A stretch of 64,000 nt of DNA from Moritella sp. 5 (GTDB lineage: Bacteria; Pseudomonadota; Gammaproteobacteria; Enterobacterales; Moritellaceae). Both the position numbers and the translations under genes were made by a program. This document shows positions 35,172 through 45,113 of the stretch, piece after piece; positions within the stretch are counted from its first letter, which is position 1; each line of letters opens with the position of its first letter. The stretch spans positions 1,860,001 through 1,924,000 of the forward strand of contig NZ_CP056122.1 in assembly GCF_018219455.1 (NCBI RefSeq). The letters run 5' to 3'. The notes below the pieces were generated by a model that was not told the DNA's origin, did no database searches, and was given only the letters and a program-made list of their open reading frames with translations.

Positions 35172-36383
35172 CTAGTGACCGATAATTTCAGCTTGATTCA
35201 AAAATGTCTTAATATTTGAACGCTGTTTTAAGTGCAGCATTATCAGCCCTGCGATCAGCAATACTATCCCGATAATAATGAAACCTAAGGCTGTGAGTTG
35301 TAAGTAACTTAACAGCGCAATAACGACGTAACTCAAACTTTGTGCTAGTGTAGAGAACAGTTTTAATCCACCTTCAACGCGTCCTCTTTCTTCCATCGCA
35401 ATGACATGATGCATCTTATTGGTTCTTGCAATACGATTATATGAATTGAAAAAACCAAGGCCAATAGTAAGTAATATAATCAAAGTAGGGGAAAGGTAAG
35501 ATCCCATCAAAAGAAGTAAGATCGCCATCACTAGAATTGAAACTATCATTGCATTTTCATGCTCATAACGCCTTAAAAGGCGAGCAATCAGCAATCCACT
35601 TAGTAACGCACCTAAGCCATAGCTCATTTCCCATGCCGCAAACCAACTACCACTGATGCCTTGTTCTGCGAAATATATAGGGACAAGTTTTACCAGAAAG
35701 GTCAATACTGGATAAGATAAGCAAGATAATGCCAAAAATGCATAAAAGTGTTTTTGTTTAGAAAATATGCTTTTGCTTGCGACAAGTTGCTTAAAGAATG
35801 CCTCTTTTAAGGATGGACTGAATTGGCGCTTGTAAGGGATCGCTATATAGCATAATCCAGACAGGAGTGAAGCAAATGTAGCCAAAAATGAAAACTCAAG
35901 CATTGACCAGTATTCAAGTAAAATAATCCCTAATGCGCCAGCACCAAGTGTTGTGACTTGCATAACGATTTCTTGATAACTGGATATTTTCGCGTATTCA
36001 TCCTGGCGATAGTTTTCTTGTGTGAAAGCATTATTACAACTCCAAGCTAAATCATTACTTAACCAAAATATTAACTGAGCAAAAGCCAAAAGCCAGTGAG
36101 ACTGAATACCGTTGTAATAAGCAATGAACACCATCAATGCGGTACTTGATTGTATTAACTGCATGACGACCAACACTTTCTTTCTAGAATGGCGATCTAT
36201 CAAAGTGGCAAAAAATGGTGTAAAAACAAATGATAAAGAGGTACAAACCAATGCCGTAATCGCCACAAACAACCCCATACCTTCTTCTGAAAGCATGATC
36301 CATGGTAACGCCATCATAAACATTCCAGATGAAATACCATCAAAAAATCGCGCGAATAGATAGGGAATAGTTCTATTTTTCAT
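35172..36383 (-). CDS. MFS transporter, SoxR-controlled
   Basis: About 403 residues with twelve expected membrane helices (PYLFARFFDGISSGMF at the N-terminus and the RHSRKKV loop-2 motif between helices 2 and 3). Likely a drug or redox-cycling compound exporter. ATG 36383 has GGAG six bases upstream and is preferred to ATG 36395. Its promoter carries a SoxR box with the typical 19-base spacer, so it is part of the SoxR regulon here. Confidence 0.85.
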   Translation of the reverse strand: MKNRTIPYLFARFFDGISSGMFMMALPWIMLSEEGMGLFVAITALVCTSLSFVFTPFFATLIDRHSRKKVLVVMQLIQSSTALMVFIAYYNGIQSHWLLAFAQLIFWLSNDLAWSCNNAFTQENYRQDEYAKISSYQEIVMQVTTLGAGALGIILLEYWSMLEFSFLATFASLLSGLCYIAIPYKRQFSPSLKEAFFKQLVASKSIFSKQKHFYAFLALSCLSYPVLTFLVKLVPIYFAEQGISGSWFAAWEMSYGLGALLSGLLIARLLRRYEHENAMIVSILVMAILLLLMGSYLSPTLIILLTIGLGFFNSYNRIARTNKMHHVIAMEERGRVEGGLKLFSTLAQSLSYVVIALLSYLQLTALGFIIIGIVLLIAGLIMLHLKQRSNIKTFLNQAEIIGH

Positions 36384-36417
36384 TTTATGCTCCATGCTTT
36401 TTATTTATATTAGTGCT

Positions 36418-36448
36418 AGTCTAATACCTCAACCTATGTTGAGGTAAA
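36418..36448 (-). promoter_or_regulatory. SoxR-regulated promoter of the MFS gene
   Basis: On the minus strand TTTACC (-35) and TAGACT (-10) are separated by 19 bases, over-long as in MerR-family promoters. The spacer contains the palindrome CCTCAACATAGGTTGAGG (36427-36444 on the plus strand: CCTCAACCTATGTTGAGG), close to the soxS operator CCTCAAGTTAACTTGAGG. Oxidised SoxR is expected to activate it. Confidence 0.88.
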
Positions 36449-36494
36449 GTCCTATTTTCATAAACTTAAATACAAAATTAGATAGGGAAATCAG

Positions 36495-36935
36495 ATGGAA
36501 ATGAGTGTTGGGCAAGTCGCCGCAAGGGCTGGTGTTAAGGTATCAACCTTGCACTTTTATGAGACGAAAGGGCTTATTCAAAGTTGGCGTAATGCTGGAA
36601 ATCAGCGCCGCTATGACCGCAGTGTGTTAAGGCGAATCTCTGTGATTAAAATGGCTCAAAAGTTGGGTGTGTCTTTACAAGAAGTGACAATAATGCTTTC
36701 TCAGTTATCCAAAGAAAAAGCCCCCACAGAAGAAGAGTGGAGAGCGATGGCAAATGTGTGGAAGTTACAGTTAGACGAACGTATTAACCGTTTACAAACG
36801 TTGAGAGATGACCTTGATGAATGCATAGGTTGTGGTTGCCTATCTATCAATAAGTGTAAACTAAGAAATCCGCAAGACATCTTAGCTCAGACAGGCAAAG
36901 GCGCGGTATTATGGAAAAGCAGTAATTTAACCTAA
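36495..36935 (+). CDS. soxR: Redox-sensitive transcriptional activator SoxR
   Basis: 146 residues of the MerR family: helix-turn-helix MSVGQVAARAGVKVSTLHFYE, a coiled dimer helix, and the [2Fe-2S] cluster motif C110-x2-C113-x-C115-x5-C121 that defines SoxR. It senses redox-active compounds or oxidation of the cluster. Divergent from the MFS gene, with the SoxR box lying between the two starts. Confidence 0.94.
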   Translation: MEMSVGQVAARAGVKVSTLHFYETKGLIQSWRNAGNQRRYDRSVLRRISVIKMAQKLGVSLQEVTIMLSQLSKEKAPTEEEWRAMANVWKLQLDERINRLQTLRDDLDECIGCGCLSINKCKLRNPQDILAQTGKGAVLWKSSNLT

Positions 36936-37059
36936 TAGCGTATTCGAGTTACTGGAAAATTACACATAACCGCATTTGGCAAGGTGCGTAAGCTATAATC
37001 GGTGAAACGAGTCATTCTCATGTGGCCTCTCTATTAGAGCTTACTCTAGGCTGCTAGCG

Positions 37060-38226
37060 TTAGCGAGTTTTAAAACTGCCAAGTTGTACTACAATTTGTG
37101 CTGTAGCCTCACTTAGACGATGGCCTTGTTGTTCCAATTCGCTACTGTCATGAGCATTGGAACCCGAGAGGTTTTTAAGTTTTTCAATTTCGCCTGCAAC
37201 ATCTCTCACTAAGCGATTAATATATTGAATATCAACATTATCTTTAGTTTCATTTTCGCCGATTAATGACAAAATCCCATCTATATTACTACAAGCGACC
37301 TCCAATTCTGATTGGCTCGAAGCTGTGTGTTCCGATAGTGAAGTGATGGCTAATGACTGTATTTTCATTTGCTCACCAGCATCGACTACGGCGGCAGAAA
37401 TATTTGCGATGATTTGGTTAATTTGAACCAGACTTTGTTGAGTCGATATAGCTAAGTTTCTGACTTCATCAGCGACTACTGCAAAGCCTCGGCCATGTTC
37501 ACCTGCTCGAGCTGCTTCAATAGCTGCATTTAATGCGAGTAAATTTGTTTGATCGGCTAGATTATGTATCACGGATACCACATTCTCAATAGACTTCGTT
37601 TGCTCTGAAAGCAGGTTGAATTTACCGTGTAGCTCGTCGTTACTTTTGATGTATGATTTGAGTCCTTTGGACATCGACCCCATATTATTATTGGATATAA
37701 TTAGTCCTGCGTGGGTTCGTTCTACTTGCAGACGCGTTTCTTCTGCTTTTTCTTGTAGCGCAACAGAAGTACTGTCCAAAGTGTCGATTCTATCCGTCAG
37801 ATAACCAACATGATTATCCTGTTCTTGAATGCGTGAAGAGATATTTTGCGCTTTTAGTTTAAGGAGCTCTGCAATATCATCCGAGGTATTCGCTTGATCT
37901 TGAATATCGACCAACGCATCTTTCACATTTATTCGGAAGGCGTTGATTACATCTAGCACGTTACCAATCTCACTGTTGTAGCGGCTATCTAAGTCGCAAG
38001 GGATTGAAAGATCTTTTTTCTCAAAAGATTTCATGTATCCAGTGACATTTTCTAATGAGTCTACTCCCCAGTATTTTTCATCGATGTCGTGGAGGATTAA
38101 AAATACTATAACGACATATTGAATGATCTGTGCAGTTAGATTATCAGTTAAAAATAGCGCGTTAATAAACAGTGCAACAGCACCCAGCCAGTGAATAAAA
38201 CGCATTCGTAAAAATAGTGAGCGCAT
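37060..38226 (-). CDS. Methyl-accepting chemotaxis protein without periplasmic domain
   Basis: 388 residues: two closely spaced N-terminal helices (about 13-45) and no periplasmic sensor, then a coiled coil and the conserved signalling tip [20 protein letters not shown] with [15 protein letters not shown]. The input must be sensed in the membrane or cytoplasm, for example redox or membrane state. It is transcribed alone. Confidence 0.9.
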   Translation of the reverse strand: MRSLFLRMRFIHWLGAVALFINALFLTDNLTAQIIQYVVIVFLILHDIDEKYWGVDSLENVTGYMKSFEKKDLSIPCDLDSRYNSEIGNVLDVINAFRINVKDALVDIQDQANTSDDIAELLKLKAQNISSRIQEQDNHVGYLTDRIDTLDSTSVALQEKAEETRLQVERTHAGLIISNNNMGSMSKGLKSYIKSNDELHGKFNLLSEQTKSIENVVSVIHNLADQTNLLALNAAIEAARAGEHGRGFAVVADEVRNLAISTQQSLVQINQIIANISAAVVDAGEQMKIQSLAITSLSEHTASSQSELEVACSNIDGILSLIGENETKDNVDIQYINRLVRDVAGEIEKLKNLSGSNAHDSSELEQQGHRLSEATAQIVVQLGSFKTR

Positions 38227-38457
38227 AAATTTTTCCTATAAATTGTATGGTTACAAGTTCGCTGAGTTTGTATACTCACATAAGTAACATTTTACATGTA
38301 TGTTATAGAGTTAATTGAAAAATACAAATATAATTCATCGTCATACTTCTGTTATAGCGGCTATTAAGGTTATTTCTTAATCGGAGAAACTCTTTGGGTT
38401 TATACCAAAGCTTTATCACTGTAGGATAAGACACCTGTTTATACATTCGGTACAATC

Positions 38458-39552
38458 ATGAAAAGCAAATTATCTACACTTACCCTTGCACTTATTCTTT
38501 CAAGTTCTATTTATTCAGCGCAAACTGTTGCAGCGTCAGATGTTATTCAGCCGCGAGCTAATTACACGGAAATGACATCCCAACGTCAAGTAGTCGATCA
38601 ACTACTTAACGATGCTTATCAAGCCTTCAAAAATCCAGCTCGTATATCTCATGCTGGTTTTACGGCAAAAATGCCAAGCAATATGGAAATCATCACCAAT
38701 AACTTGCTTGATGCTTATCAATTAGAACCTTACCGAATCGATTTGCTATTTTCTGCAGCGAATGCTCAGATCTATAACAAGAATGTAGACCGAGCGATTG
38801 AACTATTCACCCAAATCTTAAGCGTGGCTCCAGATGACGTAGATGCACACTCTTATTTAGTTATTTGGCAGAACTTTAAAGGCAACAAAAGTGAAGTTTC
38901 TCGCCATCTAAACGCATTAGAAGGACTGAATAAAGGACGCGTAGCGGACTTGAAGAAAATCATATCTACCATTGACCGCATTGTCGAAACGCCACTAAGC
39001 AATAAAATCAAAAAATCAGGCAAAGGCAATAACGCGATCATTACGTTAGGTTATGCGTTAAATCCAGATGGTAGCATGAACCCAATTTTAATTGACCGAC
39101 TTAACGCAACCTTGACTATGGCGAAAAAGAACCCTGAGTCCTATATTGTGGTTACTGGTGGCGTGCCTAAAAACCACAAAACCGAAGGTAAACTAATGGC
39201 TGATTGGTTAGTGAAACACGGTATTGATTCATCTCGTATTATAGAAGATAACTACGCGAGAAGTACGGTAGAAAATGCACTGTATAGCAGCTACGCTTTG
39301 GCTCGTCATAATATTGATCATGCAACGATTATCAGTTCTGCAAGTCATGTTCGCCGCGGACAAACATTATTTGAAGTAGCAAGCTGGCAGACTGGTCCTA
39401 AAGGTGTCTCCTTTGACACTTATGCTGCGAATGACAGACCATTAGAAGAGCTTAAAGTACCAAGTGATGGTGAATTGTTAGGTATTTACCGTGATGCTTT
39501 ACGCGTATATGGTATGTGGAGCTATCGCTCATATCCTTTAGAGCAGCGTTAA
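38458..39552 (+). CDS. ElyC/SanA/YdcF-family (DUF218) exported protein with TPR-like N-terminus
   Basis: 364 residues: signal peptide ending AQTVAAS, a helical TPR-like region (LFSAANAQIYNKNVDRAIELF, split here), then a DUF218 domain from about 195 with IITLGYALNPDGS, VVTGGVPKN, EGKLMADWLVKHGI, and SASHVRRG. SanA/YdcF-type proteins act in envelope barrier or undecaprenyl-lipid related steps. It is a single gene followed by a small hairpin at 39581-39605. Confidence 0.83.
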   Translation: MKSKLSTLTLALILSSSIYSAQTVAASDVIQPRANYTEMTSQRQVVDQLLNDAYQAFKNPARISHAGFTAKMPSNMEIITNNLLDAYQLEPYRIDLLFSAANAQIYNKNVDRAIELFTQILSVAPDDVDAHSYLVIWQNFKGNKSEVSRHLNALEGLNKGRVADLKKIISTIDRIVETPLSNKIKKSGKGNNAIITLGYALNPDGSMNPILIDRLNATLTMAKKNPESYIVVTGGVPKNHKTEGKLMADWLVKHGIDSSRIIEDNYARSTVENALYSSYALARHNIDHATIISSASHVRRGQTLFEVASWQTGPKGVSFDTYAANDRPLEELKVPSDGELLGIYRDALRVYGMWSYRSYPLEQR

Positions 39553-39580
39553 TTGCTCTGTCACTCTAAATAAGATAATG

Positions 39581-39605
39581 GTTCGCTACATAAAATCTAG
39601 CGAAC
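39581..39605. terminator. Small hairpin after YdcF-like gene
   Basis: GTTCGCTA / TAGCGAAC with a 9-base loop, 29 bases after the stop. No T-run is present, so it is a weak terminator candidate. Confidence 0.4.
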
Positions 39606-39737
39606 TAACTCCCACCAATGATTATTCCAGACACCTAGCTTTGTTAGGTAGCTTATCTATCTCCGTGTTGTCACACTTTGTCATAAAACAGTTTTATTTT
39701 TCTTGCTATAAAGTTAAATCCCAATAAAATCAGTTGT

Positions 39738-39779
39738 GTAGTTGTAGTTGTAGTTGTAGTTGTAGTTGTAGTTGTAATT
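39738..39779. repeat. GTAGTT hexanucleotide tandem repeat
   Basis: Six exact tandem GTAGTT copies (39738-39773) followed by one degenerate copy GTAATT. It lies in the 452-base gap between the YdcF-like gene and the GFA gene. An opposite-strand frame across it would give an Asn-Tyr repeat, which is unlikely to be a gene. Confidence 0.9.
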
Positions 39780-39838
39780 GTGAATGACTAACAAGCGATT
39801 AAACAGATATGGTGGATTAGGTTTCTCTTCACGCTTAA

Positions 39839-39985
39839 AGCTACGACACGGAGGAAAGCTACAAACAGATGATTGATGAAAAATGTAAGGTTGTTCCTTC
39901 ATATAACGATTACTGGGATGTTGTTGGTAAAACATTTGAAGATATAGACGGGTATCACGCAATCGACACCTATTTGGGTGTTTAA
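39839..39985 (+). pseudogene. VOC/glyoxalase-family C-terminal remnant
   Basis: The open stretch encodes SYNDYWDVVGKTFEDIDGYH near its end, matching the last strand of glyoxalase/VOC proteins (YxxYW....KTFEDPDGYR). Only about 48 residues remain, so the upstream two-thirds of the gene is missing. A possible ATG at 39869 does not make a complete domain. Confidence 0.6.
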
Positions 39986-40004
39986 CATCAAGGAGTTTCA
40001 CTAA

Positions 40005-40370
40005 ATGATTGAGGTAAGCTGCCATTGTGGCAATATCAAAATAGCTGTTCCAGCCACAACAGAAACAGTCACCAGTTGTAATTGTTCCGTTTGTAGTAAA
40101 TATGCATCACTCTGGGCGTATTTTTCACCTACAGAAGTTACGATTAACGCTGCAAAAGATGTTATATCTTCATATTGCTGGGGTTACAAAACACTTGAAT
40201 TCCATCACTGTAATAATTGTGGTTGTTTAACTCATTACACACCAACAAAAATTGGCAATAAAAATAGAATGGCTGTTAATTTTCGTTTAGTTAACCCAAA
40301 TATTATTTGTTCACTTAAAACTAGGTGTGTTGATGGTGCTGCTGATACATGGGTAGAAATAAAGCCGTAA
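40005..40370 (+). CDS. GFA/CENP-V family zinc-binding protein
   Basis: 121 residues with the GFA cysteine pattern: CHCGN at the N-terminus, CNCSVC in the middle and HHCNNCGC later, binding two zinc ions. GFA family members include glutathione-dependent formaldehyde-activating enzymes, but many have no proven role. It starts 20 bases after the VOC remnant, with AAGGAG about ten bases upstream. Confidence 0.87.
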   Translation: MIEVSCHCGNIKIAVPATTETVTSCNCSVCSKYASLWAYFSPTEVTINAAKDVISSYCWGYKTLEFHHCNNCGCLTHYTPTKIGNKNRMAVNFRLVNPNIICSLKTRCVDGAADTWVEIKP

Positions 40371-40461
40371 CCCATTTACAATATACTTATGTCGATTCAG
40401 TTATCTATTTGTAATTAATAGTATATTTGGTTCCGTTTATATAATCTGTTAAGTGGATAAT

Positions 40462-41088
40462 ATGATTAAGTGTATAATTTTCGACTGCGATGGAACATTA
40501 GTTGACAGTGAGTACCTTTGTAATCTTGGCCTTGAAATGATGCTAGAAAATTACGGTATAGATTCCTCTGCTACAGAGATGATGGAAAAGTATCGTGGTG
40601 GTAAATTAGCTGCAATCCTTCAGGATATAGAATCAGAACACCAAATTAATTTAAAAGATAATTTCGTAACCTCCTATCGAATACTTGTTGATGAGCTCTT
40701 TGAAAAAGAATTAAGACCGTGCGAAGGTGTGGACAAAGCATTAAACGAAATCTTACTGCCTAAATGTGTCGCATCTAGTGGTCCACTTGATAAAATTAAA
40801 AAAGCGTTGTCCATTACTGGACTGACCGAGCACTTTAATGGAAAAATCTATAGTTCGTATGTAGTCGACTCTTGGAAACCTGATCCTGGTATATTTTTAC
40901 ACGCAGCAAAAGAAATGGGTTTCCAACCTAATGAATGTGCCGTTGTTGAAGATAGTCCGGTAGGTATATCAGCAGCTAAGGCAGCAGGTATGCGCCCAAT
41001 ATTGTATGATCCAAACAATATACATAGTGCAATTTCATGTTTGCACACCATCAGGAATATGCGGGAACTTCAGCGTGCAATCACTTAA
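40462..41088 (+). CDS. HAD-superfamily hydrolase (beta-phosphoglucomutase/YniC-like)
   Basis: 208 residues with all HAD motifs: DCDGTLVDSE (nucleophile Asp), ASSGP, WKPDPG (Lys) and VEDSPVG. The long cap after DSE puts it in subfamily IA, sugar phosphatase or phosphoglycolate phosphatase-like. ATG 40462 gives the family N-terminus MIKCIIFDCDG; GTG 40453 also lies in frame. Confidence 0.88.
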   Translation: MIKCIIFDCDGTLVDSEYLCNLGLEMMLENYGIDSSATEMMEKYRGGKLAAILQDIESEHQINLKDNFVTSYRILVDELFEKELRPCEGVDKALNEILLPKCVASSGPLDKIKKALSITGLTEHFNGKIYSSYVVDSWKPDPGIFLHAAKEMGFQPNECAVVEDSPVGISAAKAAGMRPILYDPNNIHSAISCLHTIRNMRELQRAIT

Positions 41089-41160
41089 CAAGGCCATGTA
41101 ATCCGACAGGCGTTATGTGGCTCGACTTCTTATCAAATTTAGTCAAGGAATGAGCGATTT

Positions 41161-41262
41161 ATGATAGGTAAAAGCGAAAAATTACAGATGCATTTTGTCA
41201 TGCTCATTGCCTTTCTTGGTTGTGCAGGTGTTTCGTTCCCATATCACAACAGCACTCGGTAA
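41161..41262 (+). pseudogene. N-terminal stub of a membrane transporter
   Basis: A 33-residue frame, MIGKSEKLQMHFVMLIAFLG then CAGVSFPYHNSTR, resembles the first helix and following P-rich turn of MFS proteins, ending in a stop. The rest of the gap 41089-41799 shows nothing else coding. Either a truncated transporter or chance. Confidence 0.35.
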
Positions 41263-41823
41263 CCTTATCACGAGTTAAATTGTGATCCAGCCTTGATTAG
41301 ATTAAATATTATTCAAGGTGCTCTCCATTTTATGGTGACTTGTATCGCATATTACAAAAATATTAGAAATAAGTATTTCCATTAGAATCAACGCGAAAGG
41401 GGGATTCACTAAGACAGTGTAAAATGGTCCATCCAGAATTACGGGTTAAAATTGATTCTAAAGGGGTAGAATAAGCGTTAGAGAGGACTTTTTTCCTGAA
41501 TAACCATGACCTGCGCATTAGCATCTTCACGTTCAATAAGCCGTATATCGACGATTTTCTCTCTAGATAAAGAAAGCCTCGAATGAGCCATTACAATTGT
41601 AAAAAGTAGATTAAATAGCGGTAAACCTCACCTTAAATTAACAAGTTTCAATGTCCTGTAACATGGCATCATGGTATTCTGATTTTTCAATCTATGCTCT
41701 GATTTAAAAGCGGGGGTAGAATATTTTAGTTATTGTAGCCTGTTGATTCTAGATGATAACAAGTGGAATGAATATATGGTATTTAATTACTGTAACTGAA
41801 TGATAACACCAAGGATGTCGTGT

Positions 41824-43386
41824 ATGAAAAATCTAATATTAATAACGGTATTCGTTATGTTTGCGATCGCAGGCATAACAAGTATCACCTCTACTGCTTA
41901 TATATCTAATCAAAAAATTGATGGCATTATATTAAAAAAATCCCAAGTAAAGGCTGAAGTCATTGCTAAAAACGTTGAGTATGTATTACAAAAGTCTTCC
42001 CAGCCATTGGTTGATTTACAAGAGTTAGTACTGTCACTTTCAGAACGTTCAGATATTAGCTACGCGATTTTCATAGACCGAAACATCCAAGCCGTTGCAC
42101 ATAGTGATATAAGCAAGTTAAATAAGATCTATAAAGATAGCTACACTGTAGAAGCTGCAGGGAAAGGCAAGCAAAAATACTCTAAATGGTATGCGGATGT
42201 GCAAGACATGTGGGTGTACGACATAATGGTCCCCGTTTATGATAAGAATGGTGAGTTATTGGGTGCTTTTGATATTGGTATCCCAATTTCAGAAGTCGAT
42301 GATGCTGTAGCAGATATTGTAATCACTCAGTTAATCGCAATTATTGCTATCTTCCTGATATGTGCTTTCGTGTTGATGTGGCTACTGGGTCGATTTTTCA
42401 AACCGCTTGCTGGCTTGCAACAGGCATTAGACGATATATCAAAAGGCGATGGAGACCTTACCGTTAGATTACCTGTGCAAGGAACGGATGAAATAGCCCA
42501 TATTTCTAAAGCATTCAATATCTTTGTGGGTAATATTAATGAAATAATTTCCAAAGTCGTAGATACGGGGTTAGGTATAGGTCGTTCAGCGACAGAACTT
42601 CGCAGTCAATCTCAGCTTGGGTTATCAAGAGGTGAAGCACAAAGCGAGCGAACGTTATTAGTCGCAACTTCAATAAATGAAATGATCGCGACTATTAATG
42701 AGATATCGCAAAATGCTGCGGGTGCTGCAAATTCGGCTGATGGTGCAAATAGCGAAACTCAAGCTGGGCGTAAAACATTACAAGACTCATCTAATACCAT
42801 CAATAGCCTTGGTGGTGAAATGAGTAACATGTCATCGGTTATCACAGCATTAGCGGGAAGAACACAGTCAATCGGGTCTATACTCGACGTGATCAGAGGT
42901 GTTTCAGAACAGACTAATCTTCTTGCTCTCAACGCCGCAATTGAAGCTGCCAGAGCGGGTGAGGCTGGCCGAGGTTTTGCTGTCGTCGCAGATGAAGTCA
43001 GAAATCTTGCTACTAAAACTGCACAGTCAACCGATGAAATTCAAAGTATGATTAATCAGTTGCAGCATGAGGCCCAAAATGCGGTAGAGGCGATGGAAAG
43101 TAGTCGATCTTTAACAGAAGAGGGTACAAGAACCACAGCTCAAGCTCTGGAAGTTCTCGAAAACATATCAGTGCAAGTCATTACTATCCTTGATATGAAT
43201 ACCCAAGTCGCAACTGCTACCGAAGAGCAATCTTGTGTAGCAAATGAAATCAATATGAATATGGATTCGGTCAATAACTCTGTTCAAGAAGGCTTGATCG
43301 CTAGCCAAGAGCTAGAAGCGTCTAGTAAAACTCTGGAGCAGCTTGCTCAAACTTTAGATCTTCATGTAGGTTCATTCAAAATATAA
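41824..43386 (+). CDS. Methyl-accepting chemotaxis protein with periplasmic sensor and HAMP
   Basis: 520 residues: first helix 4-22, a periplasmic domain of ~150 residues, second helix near 180-200, a HAMP region ([24 protein letters not shown]) and a signalling tip ([35 protein letters not shown]). ATG 41824 has AAGGATG ten bases upstream; ATG 41800 would add eight residues without a better site. Attractant unknown. Confidence 0.9.
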   Translation: MKNLILITVFVMFAIAGITSITSTAYISNQKIDGIILKKSQVKAEVIAKNVEYVLQKSSQPLVDLQELVLSLSERSDISYAIFIDRNIQAVAHSDISKLNKIYKDSYTVEAAGKGKQKYSKWYADVQDMWVYDIMVPVYDKNGELLGAFDIGIPISEVDDAVADIVITQLIAIIAIFLICAFVLMWLLGRFFKPLAGLQQALDDISKGDGDLTVRLPVQGTDEIAHISKAFNIFVGNINEIISKVVDTGLGIGRSATELRSQSQLGLSRGEAQSERTLLVATSINEMIATINEISQNAAGAANSADGANSETQAGRKTLQDSSNTINSLGGEMSNMSSVITALAGRTQSIGSILDVIRGVSEQTNLLALNAAIEAARAGEAGRGFAVVADEVRNLATKTAQSTDEIQSMINQLQHEAQNAVEAMESSRSLTEEGTRTTAQALEVLENISVQVITILDMNTQVATATEEQSCVANEINMNMDSVNNSVQEGLIASQELEASSKTLEQLAQTLDLHVGSFKI

Positions 43387-43427
43387 TATTTAAGGCTTCT
43401 AATTCTAGGGGTTCTTTATTATGTTCA

Positions 43428-43458
43428 ATAGTGAGTGTGACGACGTCACGCTCACTAT
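43428..43458. terminator. Hairpin after chemoreceptor gene
   Basis: 15-base arms ATAGTGAGTGTGACG / CGTCACGCTCACTAT around one A, with a single G-T type mismatch. It lies 42 bases after the stop and before the mscS gene; there is no strong T-run. Confidence 0.6.
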
Positions 43459-43655
43459 CTAAATATCAAGCTTATGTCAGCGGAAAATAACCTCTTTTGT
43501 TATCGATAACCTAATCTTATATACAGAGTTCCGTGTCATCGCTGTGATGAGATAAACAGGCAAGACATAAACGTAACCGTAACCGATCGAACGTCAATGA
43601 GCATTGGCAAGCAATATCATTATTCAGGGAATTTAAAGGATTAAAGGACAACAAT

Positions 43656-44498
43656 ATGGACGAGATCGCGTTACAAGAAGAGCTAGAACAACTGCAGAAC
43701 GTGTATACCATCATAACTGAATTTGTGGTGCAATACAGTTTCCAGACTTTTGGTGCGATGATTATTTTCATCATCGGCTTGTGGGTGGCTGGTAAAGTTC
43801 AACGCTTTATTGCTGCCCAATGTCTAAAGCATGATGTTGATGTCACCCTGAGCGGATTTATTTCCAATGCTGTGCGCATGCTCGTCATTGTGATGGTCGC
43901 AGTGATTGCATTGGGCAAACTCGGGATCAGTGTGGCGCCGTTTATTGCTGCCGTCGGTGCGTTGGCATTGGGTGCTGGTTTGGCCCTGCAAGGTATGCTG
44001 TCAAACTATGCCGCGGGGGTTACTATTATTTTAACCCGTCCGTTTGTGGTAGGTCATACCGTCAAAATCCAGGGCGTCATTGGCGTGATTAAAGAGATCA
44101 CTCTTGGGATGACGATCCTCACGAATGAAGAGGGTGATGAAATCAGTATTCCCAACAAGCATATCGTTGGTGAAATCCTGCATAATTCCTTTGAATACAT
44201 GTTGGTGGAAGCCTCCATCGGCATTAGTTATAACGACGATCCTGAACAGGCTATTGCCACTTTAAGTACTGTGCTGGCTAGCATAGATGCAGTAGCCAAA
44301 GATCCTGCCGCGCAAATTGGCATTGAAGCCTTTGGCGATAGTTCAATTAATTTGGGCATACGTTTCTGGGTGCCAACGAAAAACTATTTTGAAGTGAAAT
44401 ACAGCGTTAACCTAAAGATGTTTCAGGCACTGAAACAAAACGGAATCACCATCCCCTTTCCACAACGTGAAGTACGATTACTTTCAGAAAAGGTTTAA
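43656..44498 (+). CDS. mscS: Small-conductance mechanosensitive channel MscS
   Basis: 280 residues: three N-terminal helices, the pore helix GALALGAGLALQGMLSNYAAGV with the Gly/Ala packing of MscS TM3, and a C-terminal beta domain with GVIGVIKEITLGMT and IPNKHI. It opens under membrane tension to release solutes in osmotic downshift. AAAGGA precedes ATG. Confidence 0.93.
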   Translation: MDEIALQEELEQLQNVYTIITEFVVQYSFQTFGAMIIFIIGLWVAGKVQRFIAAQCLKHDVDVTLSGFISNAVRMLVIVMVAVIALGKLGISVAPFIAAVGALALGAGLALQGMLSNYAAGVTIILTRPFVVGHTVKIQGVIGVIKEITLGMTILTNEEGDEISIPNKHIVGEILHNSFEYMLVEASIGISYNDDPEQAIATLSTVLASIDAVAKDPAAQIGIEAFGDSSINLGIRFWVPTKNYFEVKYSVNLKMFQALKQNGITIPFPQREVRLLSEKV

Positions 44499-44505
44499 GC
44501 ACACT

Positions 44506-45042
44506 ATGAAGGAACTTGATGAAGTGAAAATTCGTAGGGCAAAGCCTAGTGAATTGGAATCAATTTATTATTTGATAACTTGCGATGAAGAGTGGACTAA
44601 GTTTAATGCTCCTTATTTTCCATATTCAACGCCATCATTGAACGAGTTTTCAAGAAATACCTTCTCACGTTTATGCGATGGTTCAGATATCCAATTAGTT
44701 ACAGTAAATGACGTGCCAGTTGGGACTGTTAGTTATTACTGGGAATGTGAGTCTACTCGCTGGCTAGAAATGGGGATTGTAATCTACGACTCTAATTTTT
44801 GGGGTAAAGGTTTGGCTTATAGAGCGCTACCACAATGGACCAGCTACTTATTTGCTGTTTTGGACATTGAGCGTGTTGGTTTAACTACTTGGTCTGGAAA
44901 TCCTCGGATGATGGCTTGCGCAGAGAAGTTAGGCTTTCAACAAGAAGCCTGTTTACGTAAGGTTCGTTACTACCAAGGAGAGTATTATGATTCGATTAAA
45001 TATGGGATGATTCGTCGTGAATGGGAGAATCGAGCCAGCTAA
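44506..45042 (+). CDS. GNAT-family N-acetyltransferase (RimJ/RimL-like)
   Basis: 178 residues with GNAT core: an MGIVIYDSNFWGKGLAYRAL segment for acetyl-CoA binding and GLTTWSGNPRMMACAEKLGF. ATG 44506 starts 8 bases after the mscS stop and gives the usual IRRAKPSELE opening; the longer frame from 44467 overlaps mscS without support. Substrate unknown. Confidence 0.85.
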   Translation: MKELDEVKIRRAKPSELESIYYLITCDEEWTKFNAPYFPYSTPSLNEFSRNTFSRLCDGSDIQLVTVNDVPVGTVSYYWECESTRWLEMGIVIYDSNFWGKGLAYRALPQWTSYLFAVLDIERVGLTTWSGNPRMMACAEKLGFQQEACLRKVRYYQGEYYDSIKYGMIRREWENRAS

Positions 45043-45113
45043 ACTAGACTGACTCCGTGCTTCTCCAAAGGATCTTAATGGTTATTTTCAAAGAGACGAA
45101 ACTTTAAAAGTAA

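Noticed and set aside
39738-39779. Possible CRISPR or other array
   Set aside because: Units are six bases long with no spacers, so it is a simple sequence repeat.
39714-40025. Minus-strand frame with a long Asn-Tyr repeat
   Set aside because: The repeat is only the translation of the GTAGTT tandem; the remainder has no family features.
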